DNA of 64,000 nucleotides from Exiguobacterium sp018617385. Lineage in GTDB: Bacteria > Bacillota > Bacilli > Exiguobacteriales > Exiguobacteriaceae. Position numbers and translations under genes: made by a program. Below, in pieces: positions 33,581 to 41,837 of the stretch. Below the pieces are notes generated by a model that saw nothing but the letters and a program-made list of their open reading frames with translations, was not told the origin of the DNA and did no database searches. Within the stretch, counting starts at the first letter, position 1, and the number at the start of each line of letters is the position of its first letter. Location: assembly GCF_018617385.1 (NCBI RefSeq), contig NZ_JACSKA010000001.1:558001-622000 (forward strand), given 5' to 3'.

Positions 33581-34524
33581 CATGCTGTCTTAGGATTAGG
33601 AGATTCTGTTTCTCGTAACGCATCGACTCGTTTGTATTCTTCGGTATCGGTCCACAGCTCGTCTTTCAACGGGTTGAGACGTCGTTTCATAATACGTAAT
33701 ACCTGCATGACGGCGAGCACGACGTTGAGGGCAAGGCTGATGAGTGCGAGCGTCCAGTTTGCAGCCGGATTATATGAGACGCTCACGTTGAACGTACTAC
33801 CGACCGCAAAGAAGTAAGGGAAGGTCATGACCCACATCATCCAAATCGAGAGCGTTTGGGCACGGTTCTGCATCCATGTTCCTTTCGCCCAAAGGAGGGC
33901 AGGGATGGTCGCGGCAATGTTCAACGCAAATCCGGAATAGAATGCGTTACCCGGTGCGCACGAATAGACGTAGGAGATGTTCCAAATCCCATATGCGATG
34001 ATCCACAATTTCGTCTGGTCCGGCCAAATCATATCGACTCGCTTACCGGACGTCGCAAAGATCCCGAACCAGCCACAAATGGTGAGGATGTTCAAAATTC
34101 CGGCGAAGGCGTTGACGTAGTTCCACCCACCGGAGATGTAGGTCATGCCGTCGACGACCCCATCAAATCCCATGAAGCCGACTTGAAACTCCCGTATGAC
34201 GGCCTCCATGATGTTGATGGCAAGAATGGCCGGGACGAGTACTAAATACCAAGGATGTTTCTTATGGTAGTTCGTGAAGCGGATGACCATGTAGATGAGC
34301 GCGCCGGCGAGTGCCGAATACACCTTCACCCAATGGAACCATGACGTGATTTCCGAATCGACAACAAACAACCAGATTGGGGTCAACGCAATCGGTAACG
34401 CCATGAACATAAGTTGACTGGCCCGTTTACCGGAACGGACGAACTCGTTCAACCCCATCAACAGCCCAAGAACGACGAACCACATGATGACGTTATACCA
34501 AGGAATTGACTCGAAGAAAAACAT
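33580..34524 (-). CDS. DUF5692-like multi-pass membrane protein
   Basis: The 314-residue protein has about nine transmembrane helices and a charged cytoplasmic tail. Conserved-looking blocks are GVVDGMTYISGGWNYVNAFAGILN and WIIAYGIWNISYVYSCAPGNAFYSG. I assign it tentatively to DUF5692; biochemical function unknown. It is transcribed divergently from a TetR regulator, and a 24-bp near-perfect palindrome lies between them, so it is the likely target of that repressor. Confidence 0.65.
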   Translation of the reverse strand: MFFFESIPWYNVIMWFVVLGLLMGLNEFVRSGKRASQLMFMALPIALTPIWLFVVDSEITSWFHWVKVYSALAGALIYMVIRFTNYHKKHPWYLVLVPAILAINIMEAVIREFQVGFMGFDGVVDGMTYISGGWNYVNAFAGILNILTICGWFGIFATSGKRVDMIWPDQTKLWIIAYGIWNISYVYSCAPGNAFYSGFALNIAATIPALLWAKGTWMQNRAQTLSIWMMWVMTFPYFFAVGSTFNVSVSYNPAANWTLALISLALNVVLAVMQVLRIMKRRLNPLKDELWTDTEEYKRVDALRETESPNPKTA

Positions 34525-34576
34525 AACATGACACTCCTTTCGAAAATGAGATGATCAGAAATAAATGCAATGGCTA

Positions 34577-34600
34577 AACATACCGAACGTTCGTTATGTT
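34577..34600. promoter_or_regulatory. TetR-type operator
   Basis: Inverted repeat AACATA-x-CGAACGTTCG-x-TATGTT with only one mismatched pair in 24 bp. It is centred between the divergent membrane protein and TetR genes and close to the membrane protein's start. Confidence 0.75.
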
Positions 34601-34688
34601 TATGTGAAAAGTGTAACAAAGTGTTGTAAACGCTGTCAATAGGAGGTGGGAGCTCACATGGAAGTGTCGAAAGTTCGCCACATCATTA

Positions 34689-34697
34689 TGGTATAAT
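34689..34697 (+). promoter_or_regulatory. Extended -10 promoter of the TetR gene
   Basis: TGGTATAAT, a perfect -10 with TG extension, 29 nt before the chosen start codon. Confidence 0.65.
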
Positions 34698-34725
34698 GAG
34701 CGATGAAAACAGAGGAGGGTGCGAG

Positions 34726-35340
34726 ATGATGATGAACGAAGGAAAGTTGAAAATTTTACAAGCCGCGCGTGAAATCATCGTCGAACAGGGCATCAAAGGT
34801 ACGACACTCCGAGGGATTGCGGAGCGGGCCGGATTCAGTACGGGTGCGATTTATCATTACTACACCTCCAAAGAGGCGATTCTATATGACGTGATGGACG
34901 AGGGACTTGGAGAAGTCAAACGCATTGAGACCGTCTCCCATGACGATCAAAAAGAAGCGGCGGTGATCATCCAGGAAATCTATGAAGGCATGCAAGAGCG
35001 CCTTCAAAAAGATGCGGAGAGCCGACTTCAATTTTATCTCGCCCACGAAGCGATGATTGGCAATGAGGAGATCGAACAAAAGTTCAAAGAGAAATATGAG
35101 GACTGGATCACACGGATTGAGGCGATCTTTGTACGGGCTTACGGAGTCGAACAAGGACCGATGACCCGGGCGGTCGCCACATGGACGATGGCCGGGATTG
35201 ACGGGATGGTCCTCCAGACGCTACTTCGCACGGGAACGATTGAACCGGAGTACACGAATCGTGTGCTACATTATTTATTGACCGAAGGGTTCCCACACTT
35301 TTTTCAGCTCATTCGTTCGAAAGAAACGGATTATGAGTAA
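34726..35340 (+). CDS. TetR/AcrR family transcriptional regulator
   Basis: The 204-residue regulator has the TetR helix-turn-helix (GTTLRGIAERAGFSTGAIYHYYTSKEAIL, about 21-49) and an all-helical ligand domain. I start at 34726 after GAGGAGG; an in-frame ATG at 34696 lies inside the -10 element. It probably represses the divergent DUF5692-like gene through the palindrome at 34577. Inducer unknown. Confidence 0.9.
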   Translation: MMMNEGKLKILQAAREIIVEQGIKGTTLRGIAERAGFSTGAIYHYYTSKEAILYDVMDEGLGEVKRIETVSHDDQKEAAVIIQEIYEGMQERLQKDAESRLQFYLAHEAMIGNEEIEQKFKEKYEDWITRIEAIFVRAYGVEQGPMTRAVATWTMAGIDGMVLQTLLRTGTIEPEYTNRVLHYLLTEGFPHFFQLIRSKETDYE

Positions 35341-35346
35341 TGTCAG

Positions 35347-35375
35347 TTGATACAATCCGGCGGACATAATAGAAT
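35347..35375 (+). promoter_or_regulatory. Promoter of the dihydrouridine synthase gene
   Basis: TTGATA (35347-35352), 17-nt spacer, TAGAAT (35370-35375). Confidence 0.65.
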
Positions 35376-35424
35376 AGATAAGTGATTTTGTTGGACTGTA
35401 TGGATGAAAGGAACTGATTTTACG

Positions 35425-36417
35425 ATGAAAGAAAACTTTTGGCGCGATCTTCCGCGTCCATTCTTTATACTTGCCCCGATGGAAGATGTGACTGATGTCG
35501 TCTTCCGTCACGTCGTCGCCCATGCGGGACGCCCAGACGTCTTCTTTACAGAATTCGCGAACTCGGATAGCTATTGCCATCCAGAAGGGAAAGGCAGCCT
35601 CCGTGGCCGTTTGACGTTCACCGAGGACGAGCAGCCGATGGTCGCCCACATCTGGGGAGACAATCCGGAATACTTCCGTCAAATGAGTATCGGGATGGCC
35701 GAAATGGGCTATAAAGGACTCGATATCAACATGGGTTGCCCGGTCCCGAACGTCGCGAAACGTGGAAAGGGGAGCGGACTCATTCTCCGTCCGGAAGTGG
35801 CGGCTGAACTCATTCAAGCGGCAAAAGCCGGCGGCATCCCGGTCAGCGTCAAAACGCGTCTCGGTTTCGCGAAGCTCGATGAGTGGCGTGACTGGTTGAC
35901 GCATCTCTTGAAACAAGACATCGCGAACTTGTCCATTCACTTGCGCACGCGAAACGAGATGAGTAAAGTCGACGCGCACTGGGAGATGATCCCGGACATC
36001 GTCAAATTGCGTGACGAGATTGCACCGGATACGCTTATCACGATCAACGGGGACATCCTCGACCGTCAAATGGGCCTCGAACTCGTTGAGAAATACGGGG
36101 TCGATGGTGTCATGATCGGTCGTGGGATCTTCAAGAACCCGTTCGCGTTTGAGAAAGAGCCACGTGAGCACTCGATGGAAGAACATCTCGATCTATTGCG
36201 TCTGCAGCTGGACCTTCAGGATAAATTCCAAGAAGACGTGCCGCGTTCGATTTCGAACTTGCACCGTTTCTTCAAGATTTATGTCAAAGGATTCCGTGGG
36301 GCGAGCGAACTCCGTCATAACTTGATGGAAACGAAATCGACGGATGAGGTTCGGGCGTTGCTTGATGCCTTTGTCGAAAAATATCATGAAGAAGAGGCAG
36401 CGCTGGCTGCTGAATAA
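35425..36417 (+). CDS. tRNA-dihydrouridine synthase
   Basis: The 330-residue TIM-barrel flavoprotein has the Dus signatures ILAPMEDVTDVVFRHVV, the conserved DINMGCPVPNVAKRGKGSGL with the active-site cysteine, and SVKTRLGF. It reduces uridines in the tRNA D-loop with NADPH and FMN. Start at 35425 gives the typical KENFWRDLPRPFF N-terminus with AAAGGA about 11 nt upstream. An ATG at 35404 is possible but has a poor ribosome binding site. A terminator follows. Confidence 0.92.
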   Translation: MKENFWRDLPRPFFILAPMEDVTDVVFRHVVAHAGRPDVFFTEFANSDSYCHPEGKGSLRGRLTFTEDEQPMVAHIWGDNPEYFRQMSIGMAEMGYKGLDINMGCPVPNVAKRGKGSGLILRPEVAAELIQAAKAGGIPVSVKTRLGFAKLDEWRDWLTHLLKQDIANLSIHLRTRNEMSKVDAHWEMIPDIVKLRDEIAPDTLITINGDILDRQMGLELVEKYGVDGVMIGRGIFKNPFAFEKEPREHSMEEHLDLLRLQLDLQDKFQEDVPRSISNLHRFFKIYVKGFRGASELRHNLMETKSTDEVRALLDAFVEKYHEEEAALAAE

Positions 36418-36425
36418 GCTTACTG

Positions 36426-36453
36426 GATACGAGGCGTACTCGTATCTTTTTTT
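36426..36453 (+). terminator. Terminator after the dus gene
   Basis: GATACGAG / CTCGTATC stem, 5-nt loop, seven T. Confidence 0.9.
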
Positions 36454-36514
36454 GCAGGAAAAGTCATTTACGGGACGAATGAGAACAAGAGAGATAAAAA
36501 AGGAGGGAGAGCGG

Positions 36515-37582
36515 ATGCTACACGTTCAAGGACAACATTTGGTCAATACGACAGGAGACGTTGTTCGGTTGCGTGGTTTCACGTTGACGGCCTTATATTG
36601 GGAGCCGACACAAGTGGTCACGGAACTGTATCCGACGGATGAGCCATATCGTGTCATGCGAGAAGTGGGAGCAAATGTTGTTCGTCTCACGTTCCACGCT
36701 CGCTTGATCGAACGTGAACCGTTTGTAGAGGAAACAGCCGGTCTCGAATGGTTAGATCGACAACTTGATTTCGCTCAAACAAACGGATTGTACGTCATTC
36801 TTTGCCTCATTTTGCCGCCGGGAGCGGACTGGATGGACGATCGTCCTGAACCAGATTACTCTCTTTGGAGCGATCTGTCGAAACAGGAACGATTTCGTTG
36901 GATTTGGCGGACTTTACTGACACGTTATAAAGGAACGACACGTGGCGAGGCGATTGCAGCGTTCGACTTGTTCAATGCTCCTGCTACGATTGATGGGACT
37001 GGAGAGGCATATCGTCAATTACTACAGACGACTGTAGACGAATTACATGCTCTCGACTCGCGCCGTATTTTCATTGTCGCGCCATGTTATGGTACGAATG
37101 GTATGAAACACGACGACCTATCGAGAGAGTGGATTTTGTTAGATAATCCGAATGTGATGTATGATCTTCACTTTTACGATCCTTTTTCGTATACCCACCA
37201 GTATGCGGAGTGGGTTGGTGTTCATGAAGAGGGTGGCGTTTATCCGGATCGCTCTCTGTTGGAGTCTACACTGGAAGGCGATATGCCACGCGATCAATCC
37301 TATCTTGCCCGACAGCTCGAACCACTTCTTCATTTACGAGTGATGCATGAGGTCCCGATTTTCATCAGCGAGTTCGGTTTGCTTCATCATTGTTTTGAAG
37401 ATGGACGAGGCGGTTTGGCTTACGTGAATGATTTCATCACATTATTAAATGAAGCGGGCATCGGTTTTACCTATTGGGACTTTCAGTCGACAGTCATGGG
37501 ACTGTTTCGTTCAGATGCCCGATTATCGCTTATGCAATCGGATCAACAGCCTGATCTTGCCCTTACATTATTTAAAATATAA
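36515..37582 (+). CDS. Glycoside hydrolase family 5-like protein lacking the acid/base Glu
   Basis: The 355-residue protein has no signal peptide and follows the GH5 (cellulase/mannanase) plan: N-terminal TGDVVRLRGFTL, ANVVRLTFHARL, the YDLHFYDPFSYTHQYAEW histidine/tyrosine block, and the nucleophile glutamate in FISEFGL (E286). The motif that normally carries the acid/base glutamate (NEP) reads DLFNAPAT, with alanine at 155. Hydrolysis by the usual double-displacement mechanism should therefore be impaired, unless another residue substitutes. Start follows AGGAGGGAG. A cytoplasmic location is implied. Substrate unknown. Confidence 0.8.
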   Translation: MLHVQGQHLVNTTGDVVRLRGFTLTALYWEPTQVVTELYPTDEPYRVMREVGANVVRLTFHARLIEREPFVEETAGLEWLDRQLDFAQTNGLYVILCLILPPGADWMDDRPEPDYSLWSDLSKQERFRWIWRTLLTRYKGTTRGEAIAAFDLFNAPATIDGTGEAYRQLLQTTVDELHALDSRRIFIVAPCYGTNGMKHDDLSREWILLDNPNVMYDLHFYDPFSYTHQYAEWVGVHEEGGVYPDRSLLESTLEGDMPRDQSYLARQLEPLLHLRVMHEVPIFISEFGLLHHCFEDGRGGLAYVNDFITLLNEAGIGFTYWDFQSTVMGLFRSDARLSLMQSDQQPDLALTLFKI

Positions 37583-37613
37583 TCCTGTCTGCGATGGATG
37601 CAGACAGGATTAT
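37579..37613 (+). terminator. Hairpin after the GH5-like gene
   Basis: A 14-bp stem (ATAATCCTGTCTGC / GCAGACAGGATTAT) overlaps the stop codon; the following tract is only moderately T-rich. Confidence 0.7.
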
Positions 37614-37647
37614 ATTGATTTATAGACCAAAATAGGATATTTTTGAT

Positions 37648-37664
37648 ATATCGGATGACGATAT
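37648..37664. promoter_or_regulatory. PadR-type operator candidate
   Basis: ATATCG-GATGA-CGATAT inverted repeat 30 nt before the PadR start, with a further CGATATAA copy at 37674. Suggests autoregulation. Confidence 0.55.
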
Positions 37665-37694
37665 AACGAAACACGATATAAAGGAGTAGGATAC

Positions 37695-38018
37695 GTGACA
37701 CAACAGTCGAGTACAGGCGCATTAACCGAGGCGGTTTATTATATATTGTTGTCTCTTCAAGTCCCGAGACATGGGTATGGGATGATGCAATTCGTTCAAG
37801 AATTAAGTGATGGGCGGGTTCAACTCGCCCCAGGTACGTTATACGGCGCCCTCAGTAGTCTAGTAGAGCGAGGATGGATTCAGGCGCTCGAAGGTACGGG
37901 GCGGAAGAAAGAGTATGAAATCACGGAAGCGGGTCGAAAGACACTTCGGTCGGAATTAAATCGGCTAGAAGAACTGGTGCGACACGGTCATGAATGGACG
38001 AAGGAGTTGGACACATGA
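37695..38018 (+). CDS. PadR family transcriptional regulator
   Basis: The 107-residue winged-helix protein has the PadR pattern ALTEAVYYILLSLQVPRHGYGMMQFVQEL, LAPGTLYGALSSLVERGWI and the wing KEYEITEAGRKTL. GTG start after AAAGGAG. It overlaps the downstream DUF2812 gene by 4 nt. PadR-DUF2812 pairs are common in Firmicutes and usually respond to cell-envelope or toxic-compound signals; the DUF2812 protein may modulate or be the target of the regulator. Confidence 0.93.
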   Translation: MTQQSSTGALTEAVYYILLSLQVPRHGYGMMQFVQELSDGRVQLAPGTLYGALSSLVERGWIQALEGTGRKKEYEITEAGRKTLRSELNRLEELVRHGHEWTKELDT

Positions 38019-38551
38019 AGACGAAAACGATCTATCGCATCTTTGTTGATTATGAGAAGGAAGAGAAGTGGCTCAACGAGATGGCTCAAAGCGGATGGGC
38101 ACTCGAATCCTTTCGTTTGATGCGATATGTGTTCAAACAAGTCGAACCCGGGACGTACACGTATCGAATCGAACTATTGTCTAACTTACCTTCGCATCCC
38201 GAGTCGAAGGCGTATATGGCATTCCTGAATGAAGTGGGCATCGAAGTGGTCGACACGTCGTATCGGTGGATTTTCTTGCGAAAACGAACGAGTGACGGAC
38301 CGTTCCAATTGTATTCGGATTTTGATTCGATGATTCAACGAGAAAAACGAATCATCCAACTGTATGGCGCAGTGGGGCTCGCCAACTTTGTTGTGGTGAT
38401 AGCGAATCTTTCCAATCCATATGCGCAGTGGACCGTCCTATTGAACATAGCTGTCGTCGCGATGTTGGCTTATGCGGTACAACATCATACTCGGAAAGTC
38501 AGGACACTAAAAGGTCTCAAAGCGATTGGAGAGATGAAGTCGTCAGATTGA
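38015..38551 (+). CDS. DUF2812 membrane protein
   Basis: The 178-residue protein has the DUF2812 N-terminal domain (FVDYEKEEKWLNEMAQSGWALESF... YTYRIELL), then two transmembrane helices (about 120-165) and a short basic tail. Start at 38015 uses AAGGAG; a longer frame begins inside PadR. Function unknown, paired with PadR. Confidence 0.88.
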   Translation: MKTKTIYRIFVDYEKEEKWLNEMAQSGWALESFRLMRYVFKQVEPGTYTYRIELLSNLPSHPESKAYMAFLNEVGIEVVDTSYRWIFLRKRTSDGPFQLYSDFDSMIQREKRIIQLYGAVGLANFVVVIANLSNPYAQWTVLLNIAVVAMLAYAVQHHTRKVRTLKGLKAIGEMKSSD

Positions 38552-38573
38552 GCGCATGGTTAGGAGGAGCAAG

Positions 38574-38744
38574 ATGGATTCACCAGAATGGAAAGACTGT
38601 ATCATTTGTTTTGGATTGATTGCGGGGACGACACTCGGTGTAATCCTCTCGTTCTTCTTCCATATTCAATTGACATATGGGATTGCGAGCGGGGCGATGA
38701 TTGGCTACATTGGTGGGCTTGCCGTATCGATTTGGAAGAAATGA
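38574..38744 (+). CDS. Small membrane protein, 56 aa
   Basis: MDSPEWKDCI followed by two hydrophobic helices (about 9-27 and 31-50) ending in lysines. Strong AGGAGGAG before the ATG at 38574, 22 nt after the DUF2812 gene, so probably third gene of the PadR operon. Family unknown. Confidence 0.7.
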   Translation: MDSPEWKDCIICFGLIAGTTLGVILSFFFHIQLTYGIASGAMIGYIGGLAVSIWKK

Positions 38745-38761
38745 TGAATCAAGATAACATT

Positions 38762-38787
38762 CCTCGTCTCGATGACGAGGTTTTTTT
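38762..38787 (+). terminator. Terminator of the PadR operon
   Basis: CCTCGTC / GACGAGG stem and seven T. Confidence 0.9.
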
Positions 38788-38859
38788 GATAGATTGTGAC
38801 CGATGATATGAGGTTGGGATCTATAGTTATAGAGGGATTATTACGAAGGGGGTAACTGG

Positions 38860-39402
38860 ATGGATGACCAGGTCATCATCGATTGGTACTGGGAACGATC
38901 GGAGTATGCGATTGTCGCGACGAAGAAGAAATACGGAAGCTATTGTCATCGGGTTTCTTACAATATTCTACAAAATCGCGAAGACACAGAAGAGTGTTTG
39001 AATGACTTATATATGAAAGCGTGGGAGTCAATTCCACCAACACGCCCGCTTCGACTTGGGGCGTATTTGACGAAGATTGTACGAAATCTCGCACTACAGC
39101 GTTATAAGAAGAATCATGCAAAAAAACGTGGCGGTGGGGAAGTCCCGCTCGTCTATGAAGAGCTAGAACACGTCCTCACGGAATCAATGAAAGACGAGGA
39201 CCTCATTGACCTGTTGAATGCATTTCTAGCAGACCTGCCACGACTGACAAGGGTGATGTTCATGCAACGTTATTTCTATTTACACTCGATTCAAGAAATT
39301 GCAACGACACATAAGCTCGGGGAGAGTCATGTGAAAATGACCTTGAAGCGCACGCGGGATGCGTTACAGCGAGCGCTTGAAGCAGAAGGGGTTCGCATAT
39401 GA
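38860..39402 (+). CDS. ECF-type RNA polymerase sigma factor
   Basis: The 180-residue protein has sigma region 2 (about 10-80; REDTEECLNDLYMKAWESIPP) and region 4 (about 115-175; LTRVMFMQRYFYLHSIQEIATTHKLGESHVKMTLKRTRDAL). There is no region 3, as in ECF sigma factors. AAGGGGG lies before the ATG. It overlaps by 4 nt with the following membrane-protein gene, the usual place of the anti-sigma factor. Regulon and signal unknown. Confidence 0.9.
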   Translation: MDDQVIIDWYWERSEYAIVATKKKYGSYCHRVSYNILQNREDTEECLNDLYMKAWESIPPTRPLRLGAYLTKIVRNLALQRYKKNHAKKRGGGEVPLVYEELEHVLTESMKDEDLIDLLNAFLADLPRLTRVMFMQRYFYLHSIQEIATTHKLGESHVKMTLKRTRDALQRALEAEGVRI

Positions 39403-40142
39403 AAAGTGAGCAGATCCTTCGACTACTCGGGGAAGTCGATGACCGGTATATAGAGGAATCGATGATGATAGAGCGAAAACCTTATCAACGACTGAAATGG
39501 GGAGCAGGACTCCTCATCGCTGTCGCTGCGGGATTCATGCTCTTCACATCGAATGTCTGGAACGAACGCATCCCATTATCTACGGATTCCACTGCGAATT
39601 CCGTTCACATTGTCGACCAATCAAAAGTGACATCAGATATTTCCGAGGAAAATATGATGGACATGACCGAGGATGAACTCTTTTCGAAATGGAATCCGGT
39701 CGTGGTCCGAGGAACGGTCACGAACATTCGACATATCGAGATTGATTTCAATGGAGAGACCGAATATCAGTCACTTATCACGATACACGTATCTAATGTG
39801 TATCGAGGGGATGTGCAAATCGGGCGAGATTTGATTGTTCGTGCCGATGCAATTGGGGAAACTGGACAGGCAGAACAGATGAGTGTTATCTCGCACGTAC
39901 AGGAAGGCATGGAAGGAATTTTCATGCCGATTCCATATGATGACGAGTTTGTCTGGGAACAAAATGATGCCACGCTCCGATTGAAAGATATTGCCGATTA
40001 CGGTTTTCCGGATGGGGAGCGTTATCTATTTTTAGATACTCCGAACGGACTCTTGTTCGAGCGGGATGCTTTCCCGTCCTTACAAGGTGTGGACTCACTC
40101 GATGAAGTAGAGGACTGGATGATGACGCGATTTTCAGAATAA
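39399..40142 (+). CDS. Single-pass membrane protein, putative anti-sigma partner
   Basis: The 247-residue protein has a short cytoplasmic N-terminus (about 1-30; MKSEQILRLLGEVDDRYIEESMM), one transmembrane helix (about 33-50) and a large extracytoplasmic domain. That is the layout of anti-sigma factors. No zinc-binding HxxxCxxC motif is present, so it is not a ZAS-type anti-sigma factor. Coupled to the sigma gene by a 4-nt overlap. Role inferred from position and topology. Confidence 0.7.
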   Translation: MKSEQILRLLGEVDDRYIEESMMIERKPYQRLKWGAGLLIAVAAGFMLFTSNVWNERIPLSTDSTANSVHIVDQSKVTSDISEENMMDMTEDELFSKWNPVVVRGTVTNIRHIEIDFNGETEYQSLITIHVSNVYRGDVQIGRDLIVRADAIGETGQAEQMSVISHVQEGMEGIFMPIPYDDEFVWEQNDATLRLKDIADYGFPDGERYLFLDTPNGLLFERDAFPSLQGVDSLDEVEDWMMTRFSE

Positions 40143-40175
40143 TGGAGAACTCAAATCGATAAGGGGGAAATGGAT

Positions 40176-40826
40176 ATGGAACGAAAGATTACCGTAAAAG
40201 GAACGGGCAACGTCTCATCTCGACCGGATTTGATTGTGATTCACATGGACCTCGTCTCGAAAGCGCCACGATACGAAGATACGATGACCGAGGCAGCAAG
40301 TGCGGTGTCCCATCTTCAAAAAGCCATCACGCGTGCTGGTTTTGACAAGACGGACCTCAAAACGAGTGACTTTTCAATCGATACGGAATATGAGAACTAT
40401 CGTGATCGAGATGAGAATTATCGGTCACGGTTCGTCGGATATGTCTGTAAACAGAAGACGAAGCTCGAATTTGCGCTCGATACATCTAAACTATCGGACG
40501 TCATCGAACAAATCAGTCAATCTCGGGCAAATCCGAAACTCTCCATTCGCTTCACTATGAAAGACCCGAATGCGATCGAGGATCAGCTATTGGTGAGTGC
40601 CGCGGAGAATGCGAAGAAACGAGCGGAGCTTCTTGCGAAAGGAGCAGGCGCCGAACTCGGAGACTTGCTTCAAATTGACTACACATGGGGAGAGATTCAC
40701 CTGTTCTCGCCTACAAACGTCCTCTATAGTCAGGACGTCGTCTATTCGGAATCACGGATGCCTGAACTCGAACCGGATGATATTGACGTCAGTGATTCGG
40801 CGACGTTCATCTGGAGTTTAAAATGA
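40176..40826 (+). CDS. SIMPL domain (DUF541) protein
   Basis: The 216-residue protein matches SIMPL: ITVKGTGNVSSRPDLIVIHMDL at the start, GFDKTDLKTSDFSIDTEYE, and ENAKKRAELLAKGAGAELGDLLQIDYTWGE near the end. SIMPL proteins are often exported, but here no signal peptide is seen. Start at 40176 has AGGGGG 8 nt upstream; the ATG 6 nt earlier is too close. Probably part of the sigma operon. Function unknown. Confidence 0.88.
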   Translation: MERKITVKGTGNVSSRPDLIVIHMDLVSKAPRYEDTMTEAASAVSHLQKAITRAGFDKTDLKTSDFSIDTEYENYRDRDENYRSRFVGYVCKQKTKLEFALDTSKLSDVIEQISQSRANPKLSIRFTMKDPNAIEDQLLVSAAENAKKRAELLAKGAGAELGDLLQIDYTWGEIHLFSPTNVLYSQDVVYSESRMPELEPDDIDVSDSATFIWSLK

Positions 40827-41263
40827 GGCGACTGACTCTTTTGATTCTCCTTTCACTTTCGATTGCGCTACCTGTATCCGCTCTTTCCTACGCATATATA
40901 TTTGTCGTGTTCGACCGAAACGCATATGAAGTGCTCGACACAACGATCGAGGAGGATGCACTCGGTGATGTGATCGGTGAAGTGGAAACAACGGTTAATG
41001 ATGAGACCGGGCGATACTACGGAAATGCCTCGAACGGATATCCGATTGGGACGGTGTATCGTGAAGTCGACGGGGAGTCCGTGGAAGACGTCATTGCAGT
41101 TGAGGACGGTTCGGAGTGGAAGCGAGCGGAGTATCGATTCGAAGCACCGTACCATACGCGCGACTTTGTCACGTTCTTCGGCTATATCTTGCTCGTACTC
41201 GGCATTGTTGTGGTGAGTTGGACGTTCTTCAAGCGAAGTTCGCTGTACAAAAAAGAAGCATGA
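40823..41263 (+). CDS. Two-TM membrane protein of unknown function
   Basis: The 146-residue protein has an N-terminal TM or uncleaved signal (about 5-30), an acidic extracellular loop and a C-terminal TM (about 114-135) followed by lysines. Overlaps the SIMPL gene by 4 nt, so it is translationally coupled to it. No family recognised. Confidence 0.75.
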   Translation: MRRLTLLILLSLSIALPVSALSYAYIFVVFDRNAYEVLDTTIEEDALGDVIGEVETTVNDETGRYYGNASNGYPIGTVYREVDGESVEDVIAVEDGSEWKRAEYRFEAPYHTRDFVTFFGYILLVLGIVVVSWTFFKRSSLYKKEA

Positions 41264-41319
41264 ACGAACGGAGAAATGGGAACGGGATTAAAGAAAGGTT
41301 CGGCAAAGGGGGATTCATG

Positions 41320-41787
41320 ATGAACATCTTGATTATTTTTGACTCGCTGTATGGTCATACAGAAAAAATTGCCCATGCGATGCAAGAGGAACTGTCGAAA
41401 GACCATGAGGCACGCATGGAACATGTGTTGAATATTGGATTAGGCGACTTAGCGCATGTCGACCTGGTCGTCATCGGTTCACCGACACATGGGGGATACG
41501 AAACGGAAGACATCAAAGTGTTTTTGGATGGCATCTCGGACAATGCGTTACGAGGAAAACGGACGGCTGCCTTTGACACAAGCGTCGTCAAAGAGAAACA
41601 GAATCCGATTCTTGGCAAAATCATCGACTGGTTCGGTCATGCCGTCAATCGGGTCGAAGGGGAAATGATTGAAAAAGGGGCAGCGAACGTTCAAAAAGAA
41701 TCGTTCTTGGTTGATGGGGAGACAGAAATGTTGAAAGAAGGCGAACTCGAACGCGCGAAAGCATGGGCGCGGGAGTTGGTGAATTGA
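41320..41787 (+). CDS. Flavodoxin family protein
   Basis: The 155-residue protein begins NILIIFDSLYGHTEKIAHAM, the FMN-phosphate loop of flavodoxins, followed by VVIGSPTHGGYETEDIKVFLDG and GKRTAAFDTSV. Electron carrier or NAD(P)H-dependent quinone reductase-like role expected. AAAGGGGG precedes two adjacent ATGs (41317, 41320); spacing favours the second. Ends in a strong terminator. Confidence 0.9.
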   Translation: MNILIIFDSLYGHTEKIAHAMQEELSKDHEARMEHVLNIGLGDLAHVDLVVIGSPTHGGYETEDIKVFLDGISDNALRGKRTAAFDTSVVKEKQNPILGKIIDWFGHAVNRVEGEMIEKGAANVQKESFLVDGETEMLKEGELERAKAWARELVN

Positions 41788-41791
41788 TAAA

Positions 41792-41828
41792 GGGAGACCG
41801 CTACATCGGTAAGCGGTCTCCCTCTTTC
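41792..41828. terminator. Bidirectional terminator
   Basis: GGGAGACCGCT / AGCGGTCTCCC 11-bp stem between the convergent flavodoxin and coiled-coil protein genes. Confidence 0.85.
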
Positions 41829-41837
41829 TTCGTTTAA

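Noticed and set aside
35275..36186. 303-codon open frame on the minus strand opposite the dihydrouridine synthase gene
   Set aside because: It lies fully antisense to a well-supported gene, has no family motif or ribosome binding site, and its openness follows from the codon bias of the true gene.
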